A stretch of 64,000 nucleotides of DNA from Polytrichum commune (Eukaryota > Streptophyta > Polytrichopsida > Polytrichales > Polytrichaceae), in contig OX485805.1 of the NCBI GenBank assembly GCA_950295325.1, positions 16,295,501 through 16,359,500 of the forward strand, in the 5' to 3' direction. Below are positions 33,472 through 43,805 of the stretch, in pieces. Positions within the stretch are counted from its first letter, which is position 1, and each line of letters starts with the position of its first letter. Made by a program: the position numbers and the translations under genes. The notes under the pieces were generated by a model that was given only the letters and a program-made list of their open reading frames with translations, searched no databases and was not told the origin of the DNA.

Positions 33472-36108
33472 CTTGCTCTTGCGAAGCTCACCTAAAAGCT
33501 TTTGTGCCTCGGGGTAGTTAATTTACCCCTCCCGTATCTTGCATCACAAGTTTCCTTTGCCGGCACACATTAGCCACAAGGTTTGGATGGTTCTCATTAC
33601 TTGGAACTCATCCGGTCTACTTAGCGCATCCGGCACCACATTTCCATGGTCCGGTTTGTGGACCAAATCCACCTTCATAAGCGCCAAACTATCATGCCAC
33701 TGCAATGACTTGGCGCTCACTTGTGCTTGTATACGTTAAAATACTTTTAGGACACATTGTCCATGTAGACCTTTGCTTTGTACGACCCCAAATAATGTCG
33801 CCACATCTTCAAGCAATGCACTACGGCAAAGAAGTTCTTTGTCATGAGTTGGTTGTCTTCTTTGACAACCATCGAGCCTCAAGCCCCCATATGCAAAGGC
33901 CATCCATCTTACATTAACAATCCATCATTGGCAAAGTTACTCGCCCCCGTATGCACCTCAAAAGGTTTGTCAAACTCCATGAACTTGAGCACGGGCGGTG
34001 AAGAGAACTTGCTCTTAAGCTCCCCAAAGACTTGGTGATAAGGCTAGTCCCACTCTTGGGATAGCCATTTCTTTCACAAGTCGGACAAGGTCTTACAACC
34101 ATCGAGCTTCATGCTCCCATGTGCAATGGCCATTTTTTTTTTTTTACATCCACATCCGCCAAATAAAGTCTTTCGTCTCCATGTGCACCTCAAAATGCTT
34201 ATGAAAACCCGGAAACTTAACCACATCTTGTGAAGAGAACTTGCTCTTGAGCTTTCCAAGGGCTTGGTGACAAGGCTCATCCCACTCTTGGGATAGCCAT
34301 TTTCCTCAATAAGTTCAATAAGGTCCTAGCAACCTTAGAAAACTCTCGAATGAAGTTGTGGTACTAATTGGCTAGGCCAACAAATGACCTAAGCCCTTTT
34401 GAATCAAGGGCCAATTCTCCTTTTGGATTGCCTTCACATTCTTCATGTTCGTCCACCAACTTCCTTTGTCACCACATGCCTCAAGAACTCAATTTCTTCT
34501 TGAGCAAAGTTGCAATTCACTTCTTGGCGGTAACATTTTGAGCAACACATTGGTGAATACATCCTTGTATCTCACCAACATCCCACAAGTATGGTTTGGG
34601 GGAGGCCCATCTTTCCTAGCCTCCCCATGAGTTCTTTGGAGTTGCTTCAATTGAACCATGACCATTATGTTTACCATATTTCATTTGGTCCATTAAGACC
34701 AAATTCAACTTGGGTCCTCCTACCATAGGAGTCCTTGTCAATTTGAACCTCAATTCTTTGCCATTATGACACATCATAATGCACGGCAAGCACACCGGCT
34801 TGCACCTCACATCTATCATGTGAGTTTCAAAGAAGGCGGCCTTCACAATGACATGCATTTCATCTATTTCACATGGTGTGAAATTTTGACAAAATTCCAA
34901 TGTCCCACATTGAAAGGTTACATGCATCGCGGCCTCCTTTGTCTCATGCGGTTCCCCCTTTCCAAACCGCACCTTGGTGGGCTTCACCACTCTACCAATC
35001 GGCAAACCCCAACTCCCTTGTGAGCTTTGGGGTCATGAAAGAGTCCATTGCCTCTTTGTCAACTCATGAGACATATCTCCGATTACTTGAGCCTCAAGGT
35101 ACAAAATACTTGGCCTCGGTTTAAGGCTACTAGCCTTGGCCACAAAGCCATCGTCCAACATTTGGTCCTCGGCAACTTGGCTTGGCTTGGTCCGCAAAGC
35201 CAACTTTAAACATTTCGTCCGCGGGACAAATTGGTTTGGTGCCACAAAACCAATTTCTAATAATTTGTCCGCAAAACAAACATGTTTTGCCTTGGTAGCA
35301 CAAAGCCACCTTCCCACACTCCGTCCGCGGCACGAACATGAATTGCCTTGGTAGGACAAACCCACCTCCCAACATTCCGTCCGCGGCACAAGTATAATTT
35401 GCTTTGGAAGCATAAAGCCACCTTTCAACATTCCGTCCGCGGCACCAACATGTTTTCCCTAAGTAAATTGGACCAAACAATTTGCACTCATTTCTTTGGG
35501 ACCTACTTTGGCTAAAGCCACTTGTGGTGATGCGCCGCCAAACTTCTCTTTGGGACCATCGGCTTCAATGCTCTTGCAAACTTGATGGTCCCCACCATGT
35601 CCTCAAGAAGCCTTAGGGACTTAAACAAGGCATCCACCACCCACTTTTAAAACCCCACCTAAAGGATGCATTTCTTAGAAAGCTCGTCCGTTTTAGGTGT
35701 ATCCTTCATTTGTGCGTTTGAATAGCGCACATAGGCCTTAAGAGGCCCCGGGTGCCTCATTAGCACCAAATTCATTCCAACATCAATACCTTCCAAGCAT
35801 TTCGAATTGGAATTTCAATCCAACATTAATGCCCTCCAAGGTTTTGGGTGCATTCGGTATTCTAGCCCCCGAATACTTTTCGAGGTTTGCGGGAGCCTTT
35901 TCAAAGCATTCCTCCATTTTCCTCACCGAATCCACCCTCATGCCCACCATTGTCATTAGAATCAATGGTATGGTCAAAATCCACTTGCACATGATCCTTG
36001 TTCCAATTTGAGCCTCACAACCTTTTGGAAACCCCGGGCTCACCATCATAACCCGCATTTTTGATAGCCATGTCTCCCTCAAAGTGCTAGCTCAAATATT
36101 GGAACCCT

Positions 36109-36120
36109 GCTCTGATACCA
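36109..36120 (-). other. Primer-binding site, family A copy 2
   Basis: The minus strand reads TGGTATCAGAGCAGGG two bases after the LTR end, as in copy 1. Confidence 0.88.
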
Positions 36121-38069
36121 AGTGTCACAACCCTTGCTAGGTCCCTTAACAATCTTGCCAATTTTCGTTTCTAGCAAAGGTTACGAGCGCTAACCATTCG
36201 CATTCCGCCATGCTAATGGTTAGCTCCTCTTACCCCGGACCAATAATTCATAGGAGGGAACCAACCCTCCTACTTTGCTTTCGGGACTCACCCCTTAATT
36301 GGTAACCCATTTCCCCAATGTGGACTTCCATCCATGGAAGTCCAATCCTATGTTGATCATCGCATTGCCGGAGCAACACTACAACAACCCGAAGCATACT
36401 AGGCAACTATGGCCTCACAATAGGCCAAAGTCCATGGAGGCCTTGCCGTTCGGCCTCGGGTGGGTGAGGCCACACCACCTCACCCATATAAGCCTCTAGG
36501 ACTTCACGCGGGGCCCCTACCCCACCGTCAACCAACCTCTTGTCTCTCTACCAAGAGTTGGGGCCAAGTGGACATTTTCCTTTAGCTGCTGGGCCTAGAA
36601 CCCCCCCAGCAGCTTCAGACCATCATAACTTCCTTGTATGATGTCTGATCATAACAACCAACCACTCCATCCTCATCTACGCTTCACGTAGATGCCGATG
36701 GACTCCTCACTTGCCCCATTCGGGCAAGTCTTGAGGAAGTTATGCGTGTTTGAACCTTGGCAGTCCCGGGAATCACTCCCAGGCACTGCTGTACCAGGGC
36801 GCTGTCCCGGGACAGCGCCCCACTCAAATGGCCATAACTCCTAGCTCACACCTCCGATTGAGGTGTTCTTGAGCTTTCTAGAATCACCACGCCATGAGCT
36901 ACGCATAACTCATGGCCTTACCCTTGTACCTCCTAATCTTCGTGGGTGGGAGGCGTTCCCAACGCCCGGGGCCCTCACCCACACTAGGATCACTTGGGCC
37001 CTCTCACCAACGGCGCCACAAGTCCCGGGTGTCACTCCGGGGTCCCCCTTGTGCCCATGGTGTTTCGGGCACTCCTCATGGAGAGGTGCGCGACACCTTG
37101 CTAGCCCCCCCTTGACAATCTTGCCAATTTTCAATTCTAGCAAAGGTTACGAGTCGCTAACCCTTCACATTCCGCCATGCTAATGGTTAGCTCCTCTTAC
37201 CCCGGACCATATAGTTCATAGGAGGGGAACCAACCCTCCTACTTTGCTTTCGGGACTCACCCCTTAATCGGTAACCCATTCCTAGATGTGGACTTCCATC
37301 CATGGAAGTCCCATCTTATGTTGATCATCGCGTTGCCGGAGCAACACTACAACAACCCGAGTCATACTAGGCAACTATGGCCTCACATTGGGCCAATGCC
37401 CATGGAGGCCATGCCGTTCGGCCTCGGGTGGGTGAGGCCACACCACCTCACCCATATAAGCCTCTAGGACTTCACGCGGGGCCCCTACCCCACCGTCAAC
37501 CAACCTCTTGTCTCTCTACCAAGAGTTGGGGCCAAGTGGACATTTTCCTTTAGCTGCTGGGCCTAGAACCCCCCCCCAGCAGCTTCAGACCATCATAACT
37601 TCCTTGTATGATGTCTGATCATAACAACCAACCACTCCATCTTCATCTACGCTTCACGTAGATGCCGACGGACTCCTCACTTGCTCCATTTGAGCAAGTC
37701 TTGAGGAAGTTATGCCTGTTTGAACCTTGGCAGTCCCGGGAATCACTCCCAGGCACTGCAGTACCAGGGCGCTGTCCCGGGACAGCGCCCCACTCAAATG
37801 GCCATAACTCCTAGCTCACACCTCCGATTGAGGTGTTCTTGAGCTTTCTAGAATCACCACGCCATGAGCTACGCATAACTCATGGCCTTACCCTTGTGCC
37901 TCCTAATCTTCGTGGGTGGGAGGCGTTCCCAACGCCCGGGGCCCTCACCCACACTAGGATCACTTGGGCCCTCTCACCAACGGCGCCACAAGTCCCGGGT
38001 GTCACTCCGGGGTCCCCCTTGTGCCCATGGTGTTTCGGGCACTCCTCATGGAGAGGTGCGCGACAGTAG

Positions 38070-38268
38070 GTGCCTCGGTTCTTGCAGCACAATCTACTAA
38101 CAGGGCAATAGTGGCACTTGAGGGAGACAAGGAATTGTACGAAGAAATTTTGCACCCAATACAGGTCGCAGCCTCGGAGTCTCTAGGGGTCGATCCAACT
38201 CACGTTGTAGACCTTGGCGAGGACGACGACGATGCCCTCCCTCAACAGGGTGCAGTTAATCTATGTGA
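38070..38268 (+). CDS. Methyltransferase-like gene, exon 9: AdoMet-binding motif continued
   Basis: Joined to exon 8 in phase 1, it reads GASVLAAQSTNRAIVALEGDKELYEEILHPI. That is the usual continuation of a methylase motif I: Gly-rich turn, Ala-Ala helix, conserved Arg, hydrophobic strand and acidic residue. The acceptor is the TTTGTAG just left of a solo LTR (30,243-30,252); the LTR target duplication GTAGG places a second AG directly before this exon at 38,068-38,069. Donor GA|GTAAGT. Confidence 0.68.
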
Positions 38269-38360
38269 GTAAGTTTGTTGTCATCTTAAACTTAATGTTG
38301 AGTATGTTGCATTTGATTGGAAGTATTCTAACAATCGTAATTTCTTCTCTGTTGGTGCAG

Positions 38361-38562
38361 TCTGATGGATCAATACTTCGGCTCGCCGACTAGTCTTACC
38401 ATGCAACTTCCTTCTTATGCCGAGGATATGGCAGTAGCTTATGCCAAATACTCCTCCCATAGCTCTAGTGCCTCTTCTAGTCCACGTGAGAGATACGATC
38501 CAAGAGTACTTAGATACATAAATCAAAGTGCTTCGGAGAGTGAGGATGAGTTTATTCCTTGA
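38361..38562 (+). CDS. Methyltransferase-like gene, exon 10 (C terminus)
   Basis: Acceptor TTGGTGCAG at 38,360. Encodes MDQYFGSPTSLTMQLPSY, a Ser-rich linker, and an acidic end (ASESEDEFIP) before TGA at 38,560-38,562. No domain was recognised; it looks like a disordered tail. Phase (two bases carried from exon 9) gives an intact Asp codon at the junction. Confidence 0.6.
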
Positions 38563-39648
38563 ACTCCATTTTGTATTGGATTTTATTATTTTTGGCTTTT
38601 AGATTTCCGGCGCAAGTCTCATACTTGCTCTTCTTTATTTCATTCCCATAATGTCAACCCGCATTGCATTTTTCAATTATTATTGTAAATATTTTTAGTT
38701 TGTGGATTAGCCCTTAAGTATAGTTCAAGTATCCCTAAACGGTATGCCTCTCACAATCTTAACCACTAATGTAGCATCCACCCATTCAAATATAAAGTTG
38801 GTGCCTCACACACCTCCTCCTTGTTTCACTAAATCATAAATACTCAATAATACTTAAGTTGCACACCACACAACACTTTCTATAATGTTCACCCTCAAAT
38901 GTTAACCCTCGGGAAACGATCATAGTTAACATTTATTAAAGTGTTAACAGTTACCAATTATAAAATTGTTTTATCGACCAATATACAAATCTTAACATTT
39001 ATAAATATAAGCATTTTTGAAGAGTCCTTGTGAGATAATACCATTCATAAAATTGCAAACCCAATCAAAACTTTATTCAATATGAAGTTTAGAAATCATG
39101 GGGGAAGTATGAATCATGGGCATGCACAACTTGCAAATATTTCTCAATTTGCACCAACAAACCCACATACTTGGACACCCACATGAACGTGTTTCCATGT
39201 ACCTTCTAATGGAAGTTCTCATGTGCCTCCATTCTTACACTTCCGTCACTAGAACTAAACGTAGCCAAACGTAGTCTTTCCAAAGAGTAGTTATGGTTGC
39301 ATTTCATTCGTTAACATATATAGAGTCAAATTTAAAAGTGTGCAATATGTGGGGAGTAGAATAAAATTAACAATTAGAAAGGGTTAACATTTATAGGTGT
39401 AACATTAATAGAGTGGACTATATGTGGGGAATTTTTTTCACATACCTCCTTCGTGTTTCCTTCATATAGTAATTTTTATTTGATTTACAGTGATATGTAC
39501 TATAATACACAAGTTTGGTAATTGTATTTATGACGTAATAGTGATGTAAGCCCTAATTTTGTATTTTATTATAATATATATATGTTTCAAAAATATGTAA
39601 ACGTTTCAAATGGGAAAATGTTGTTCTATTTCCACGGTAATAGAGACC
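38563..39648. other. No gene recognised
   Basis: AT-rich sequence that should include the 3' untranslated region of the methyltransferase-like gene (several AATAAA-like words). Nothing else was recognised. I compared this end with 4.9-5.2 kb by eye and found no terminal inverted repeat. Confidence 0.45.
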
Positions 39649-40852
39649 TGTGAGCCCAAAAGGGTGCCCACATTTAGTCTTAGACCCTTGAAACGTTAGT
39701 TGATGCACTTTGAAGTAGCATGTTACTTCACAAAAATATAAAAAGAGTGAAATGTTAGTCTTAGAAGTACCATGTTGTAAGAGGCTAGGATGTGAGTTGT
39801 TATTGTGTTTTTACCTTCGGAAGGATTTGAGTGAATGAGGATAGGTAAGGAGAACTTGGATTGAGTAGTTAGTGAGTAGGCTAGTACAAATGGATGGAGA
39901 CAACCAAAGTGACTCAAGAGGCAAGTGCATTCGAATTGGGATGAATGGAGGATCACATGGAGCGCACAAGTGGACCACCTCATCATGGCCACTTAATGGG
40001 GAAGGCCCAAGGAAGAATGCAAGGTGGAGGATAAGCAAATTCTCAAAGCACCAATCAAATCACGAGTTAAGCATCGTGGTTTGAATTAAGTGGTGAGCGA
40101 CGATTTGGGAAAGTAAGGGGAGAAAGTTATGGCGGCGGAAAGCGAAGGAGGCTAAGTTTGGGTTGAAGCATCCCAAGTTTGGTAAAGTGTGGTAGGTAGA
40201 AAGCCAAGGCTAGTTAAATGTTCGAATTAGGATCCTTGTTGATCATTTGAGGGAGGAAGGCTTAGAAGATAGGATTGGCGCCTACTAAGTAGGAGGAAAT
40301 CTCAAGGGCTTATCGTGAGCCTTGAGGGTGCTCACCCCCTCAAGCTTACTATATAATCCCTCATTCTTCCCTCACTCATCCTCTCTTTCCTTTGTGCTCC
40401 AAGGCACCCCACGAGTTATAAGTGTGGGTGTGGGAAGCCATATTGGAGCACATGTGTGTGCTTAGTTTTTAGTTTGAGAGCCAAGGCTTGTTAGCCTTGA
40501 AGAGGGCTTGACCTCTTGGTAGAATTAGTGTTGACGTGAAGGATTTTAAAGTTAATTCATGATTCCAATTTGTGGTACTTTAAGTTCATGTTTTGAATAC
40601 ACGTGGTTGCAAGTTCCATGTTTAAGAGTTGAGCACTTGATGTTGTGATGAGTGCAAAAATATACTTGTGTGGATTAGTTAGTCTTAGTGAAGTTAGGAA
40701 ATTCTCTCTCCCCCTCTCCTCTCTAGGATTTTAGGATTTTAGGATTAGAGAAGAATTGTGTGATTAGAAAGGGGTTGTTAGTAGAATTAGGGAAATTAGG
40801 TAGGAAGATTAGTTAAGGGCTTGAATAATTAGTGAGGTAGTTGGGGATTACA

Positions 40853-41100
40853 ACTACAAAGTTGTGGGTTTATGAAGGAGCTGGGTTTATGAAGGAGCTG
40901 GGTTTGTTTAGTTAGAAAGTAAAGAGCTGGGTTTATGAAGGACCTGGGTTTGTTTAGTTAGAAGCTAAGGAGCTGGGTTTATGAAGGAGCTGGGTTTGTT
41001 TAGTTAGAAGCTAAGAAGCTGGGTTTATGAAGGAGCTGGGTTTATGAAGGAGCTAGGTTTATGTAATTAGAAAGTAAAGAGATGGGTTCATGAAGGAGCT
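40853..41100 (+). repeat. Minisatellite inside family B LTR copy 1
   Basis: Units built from GAGCTGGGTTTATGAAG and TTGTTTAGTTAGAAGCTAA recur about eight times, mixing ~20-base and ~60-base periods. The family B copy at 43 kb has a different minisatellite in the same relative place. Confidence 0.75.
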
Positions 41101-41379
41101 TAGTAGATAGCCTACCTAATTAGCTCATAGACAAGTAGTTAGTTACATTATGCTAGTTAGTGTTATGTGTGGCTTCCACAAGTAAATGTATTTGAGATTG
41201 ACTATAGAGAATAGTGTTTTTTTAACACTTGCATCCTCTCTTTAAAAATAAACCACGTGCACAAATTAATGGAGAATGTGGAGCACTCTCGCGATGGCAA
41301 GACAAAGGAAGCAAAGACCAAAGGTGCGAGGGAGAGATTGACATAAGTCACATAAGTATTTCTTAATACTTAAAGGCTT

Positions 41380-41592
41380 ATGTACGGTATGGAAACACCA
41401 AGTGAGACCTCTTATAGTAGCGATACGGAATACACAAGTGATAGTTCAAGTGGTAGTATAGAGTCAACGGCACGGACTCCATTTAGGAGAGGGATATCCT
41501 TAAGGGCTTGTGTAGCTAAAGCAGCCGGATGGACGTTAGAAGCAAACAAAGACAAAATAGCACCCGAGCATGAGGAGGTTAAAATAACATAG
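41380..41592 (+). CDS. Small open frame in family B LTR with conserved RACVAKA-GWTLE peptide
   Basis: Encodes ~68 residues from ATG 41,389, Ser/Thr-rich at the start, then the block RGISLRACVAKAAGWTLEAN. The other family B LTR encodes the nearly identical GMSLRACVAKATGWTLEKAN at about 44,530-44,590 in the same relative place, although the upstream sequence differs. Conservation between two otherwise diverged LTR copies may be simple descent; a translated product is possible but unproven. No known domain. Confidence 0.3.
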   Translation: MYGMETPSETSYSSDTEYTSDSSSGSIESTARTPFRRGISLRACVAKAAGWTLEANKDKIAPEHEEVKIT

Positions 41593-41800
41593 TTAACTTG
41601 TGCATTCTCCACATACGTATTGAAATTGTACATTGAGTTGTTAAAAGTGAAATTCCAGTTAAATCCAAGACCACTTGAAGGGTGAACCTTGCACTATGGA
41701 CTCATCCAAGTCCAAATCCAATACCGCGGAGGAATGTGAGCCCAAACCCACTACTCGGACTACGGACGCTTAAGGGTGGGGGGTTTGGCCTCACAAGACC

Positions 41801-42213
41801 CTAATTCATAAAATTTTCTAAAAATAGCTCTACCCTAAACCCATAATTTCACGGTTATAGGTGCATTTCCCCTCTCAATTCATGTCTCAAATGGAGTTCT
41901 CCGCTCTCCAAATCGCCGCTCTCCGCTCGCATACTAACTTTCCCCGTAACAGTGGAAGGAAGAGGGGGAGGATATTTAAGGGTCTTTTCCTTCTCCTCCC
42001 CACTTTTTGCAAGGAGAAATTTTTTGTGGAGTGAAAGAGTGGTGAGGCTGTGTTTGTTTCTCGAGCCGCCAACAGTTGGATTGCTGGGACTCCGTAATTT
42101 CCAGTCACCGGCAGTTGGCTTGCCGGGACTCCGTAGCAGTTGAACGGAAGAGAGGGAACCCGGAGAGGAGAGAGTTTCCGTTATTAAGACGGAAGTTGAG
42201 AAAAAAGAGGAAG
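41801..42213 (+). promoter_or_regulatory. Upstream region of the gag-like gene
   Basis: GATATTTAAGGG at 41,971-41,982 is a plausible TATA box about 240 bases before ATG 42,214, followed by a CT-rich leader (TTTTCCTTCTCCTCCCC). The inverted copy of the 4.7 kb GAGAGCGG block lies just upstream at 41,890-41,938. A duplicated piece (GCAGTTGGCTTGCCGGGACTCCGTA against CAGTTGGATTGCTGGGACTCCGTA, quoted in part) is at 42,069-42,131. Confidence 0.4.
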
Positions 42214-43402
42214 ATGCTGGAAACACGGGAAGAAGATCAGAGGGAACCCATCCCGATTCCGCTCAAAGCTCTCGTCCCTGCAATCCCAAGGGAGGACAAG
42301 GAATTGCAGGAGCTAGTGGAGGATCTCCGGGTTATGGGTTGTGCGGGATTGCTTGCCAAACCCTGGAACCTCCAAGCGGAAAACACCCTCCGGGAGTTCA
42401 AGTTTGAGAGAGGTAATCAGTGGTTAGGGACCAAGAGGAGAGATCCGGATAATTGGACTCCGGATGTGTGGAATAGGGTCTACGGGTTCCCGAGGGGAAT
42501 TGCAGAGGGGTGGGCCGGCCGCCGCAATGGCCTATTCGCTGGAAAATTTAGAGGGGACGCGGACCCGAAGGACAGATTCCACCCCGGGAACTGCCAGAAC
42601 ATTAGGGAGTGGAGGGTGTTAGAGTTCCTCCTGCCCATCCTCAACCCGGACAAACCGAAGCGGATTAGCCTTACCATGGCTAACACCATGTTCGGTGCTA
42701 TGTCCGGAGTCCGGCCAGTGAAATGGGGTCTAATAATTCAAGAGATAGTAGGGCGGGCCCTCCCCCATATAGGCCGGAAACCCTCCTTCCTCTCCCCTTC
42801 ATTCTGCACCTCTATCAGCACTTCGACTATTTCACGGCCGAGGAGGAGGACCTGTTGACGATAGCGGCGGACGAGGTCACCTACAAGCTCCATCCGGAAG
42901 TTGGGGACTTCGAGACGGAGACTTCCAGCGACCCCGTCATTCCGGAAGCACCTCCCTCGTCACCCGGAAGCCCGCCGCCCACCATCTCGAGGCCACTCTC
43001 TCCTCCTCCTCATCATCATCCGGAACCCGGGCCCAGCCGGGAGACCACTGTGAGCCTAAAATGGTGCCCACATGTGGTGATTAACTCTTCGAAACCAATT
43101 TTAGTTTGATTTTGATGTGTTATGATTATTCACAAAACATAAAAAGAGTGAAGTGTGGTTTGGATTTAAGTTTAGGCTTTAGAATGTGTTGTGTGATTAT
43201 TTCAAGGTTGAATTCAATAAGAGTATGCCTTGATATTGTGAGTAGGGGGTAAGGTGAAGCAAGGTGAGCTCCGCGGGTTAAATGCCCACTTTTGGATCTA
43301 CCTTGGTAGTTTAGGAAGAAGGAAGCTTGGTGGAAGGGGATTAGTCCCTACTTTGAAGGTGAAGGTTAAGGGATTGTGATTGGAGGTGCTAATCCTCTCA
43401 CC

Positions 43403-43446
43403 CTATCCTCACCTCTCTCTCCCTCTCTCCCTCTCTCCCTCTTTGC
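43403..43446 (+). repeat. CTCTCTCCCTCT microsatellite
   Basis: An imperfect CT/CCCT run inside the family B LTR, just upstream of its minisatellite. Confidence 0.85.
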
Positions 43447-43805
43447 TACTTAAGGTGTTTTCTCTCTCATTTTCCTCTCTCTCCATCAAGCGCTCTCAAG
43501 AGAGCAAGCTCTTAAAGAGCTTGAGCCACGTGTGTGAGACATTAGTTCTTAGTGAAGTTAATTAGTTAAGCTCTCTCTCTCAATGCCTCCCAATTGAGGG
43601 AGCTCTTAGAGTTTAAAGTTGCACGTGTTGATTAGTTAGTAGTTAGTGGAATTAGTGTGTTAGATTAGTTTATTATTTAGGAGCAAGGAAAAAGAAAGAA
43701 GAAAAACTTAGAAAACATGTGATTAGGGAAGGAGAGAGTTTGGATTAGGGTGCAACTAGTGGTTGGGATACCCATTCGGGTATTATAACTTCATATACTG
43801 AAATC

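Larger units (their letters stand above)
30268..37095 (-). mobile_element. Full-length Ty3/gypsy LTR retrotransposon, family A, copy 2 (6,828 bp), nested
   Basis: LTRs of 973 bp at 30,268-31,240 and 36,123-37,095; target duplication CCTTG at 30,263-30,267 and 37,096-37,100; primer-binding site at 36,109-36,120. LTR ends are TGTCAC...GCGACA, so one terminal base differs from copy 1. The LTRs differ at one site that I saw (CAAAGCCCATGG against CAAAGTCCATGG near 30,571 and 36,431). The internal order and stops parallel copy 1: protease-like 35,005-34,616, integrase 33,471-32,668, post-integrase IKVHPTFHVSFLKPF at 32,400-32,340. It carries one more zinc-knuckle-like unit than copy 1 and a 15-base T run at 34,133-34,147. 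Confidence 0.93.
30254..38065 (-). mobile_element. Solo LTR, family A (979 bp), split by a nested element
   Basis: The outer LTR consists of 30,254-30,267 plus 37,101-38,065. Its own target duplication is GTAGG at 30,249-30,253 and 38,066-38,070, which overlaps the splice acceptor of exon 9 of the methyltransferase-like gene. Fourteen bases in, it was hit by a second family A retrotransposon. The outer copy carries CTAGCCCCCCCTTGAC like the two LTRs in the MULE gene, while the nested one carries CTAGGTCCCTTAAC, so two subfamilies are present. Confidence 0.9.
12353..38562 (+). pseudogene. ParB-like / DNA N6-N4 methyltransferase-like gene, ten exons (overall)
   Basis: Exons 12,353-12,692; 17,933-18,488; 18,563-18,761; 18,849-19,262; 19,363-19,635; 19,735-20,265; 22,448-22,725 plus 29,716-29,785; 29,882-30,164; 38,070-38,268; 38,361-38,562. 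All junctions are GT-AG, phases agree, and the total is 3,345 bases (1,114 residues). Domains: basic N-terminal nuclear signal; ParB/sulfiredoxin-like domain with WDGNHRLQAW (D250-R254); long middle region with basic patches; methyltransferase fold from ~790 (VDLVIAEYPD, GALLLFYPD) to the AdoMet-binding motif DLTAGTGASVLAA (~977-990) and VALEGDKELYEEIL. In bacteria and phages ParB-N plus N6/N4 methylase in one protein is a known design; I know of no described plant counterpart. The catalytic DPPY position reads EYPD. Lesions: TAA at 19,089-19,091, a retrotransposon in exon 7, and a nested LTR in the exon 8-9 intron. Confidence 0.75.
39649..41795 (+). mobile_element. Solo LTR, family B, copy 1 (2,147 bp)
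   Basis: Starts TGTGAGCCCAAA and ends GGCCTCACA, with target duplication AGACC at 39,644-39,648 and 41,796-41,800. The six-base inverted ends TGTGAG/CTCACA and the 5-base duplication fit an LTR. A partner of 1,712 bp with the same ends lies at 43,049-44,760. Shared landmarks are GGGTGCCCACAT near the start, an AGTAGTTAG-like middle, and near the end the translated peptide RACVAKAAGWTLE. The strand is assigned from the shared layout only, since no internal retroelement region is attached. Confidence 0.85.

Noticed and set aside
23465-38155. Recurrent 60-150 codon frames within the family A LTRs (both strands)
   Set aside because: They recur because the LTR recurs. They overlap on opposite strands, follow GC-rich hairpins, and have no conserved protein features.
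12353-38562. Alternative nuclear genetic code (TAA/TAG = Gln) as the main explanation of internal stops
   Set aside because: CAA and CAG dominate at Gln sites in these genes, TGA stops also occur internally in related remnants, and methylation-driven decay explains the same pattern. Kept only as a test within a finding.
4900-38900. Terminal inverted repeats for a composite MULE around 5.2 and 38.6 kb
   Set aside because: Compared by eye in both orientations; no convincing match or target duplication found. A computed alignment is needed before claiming borders.
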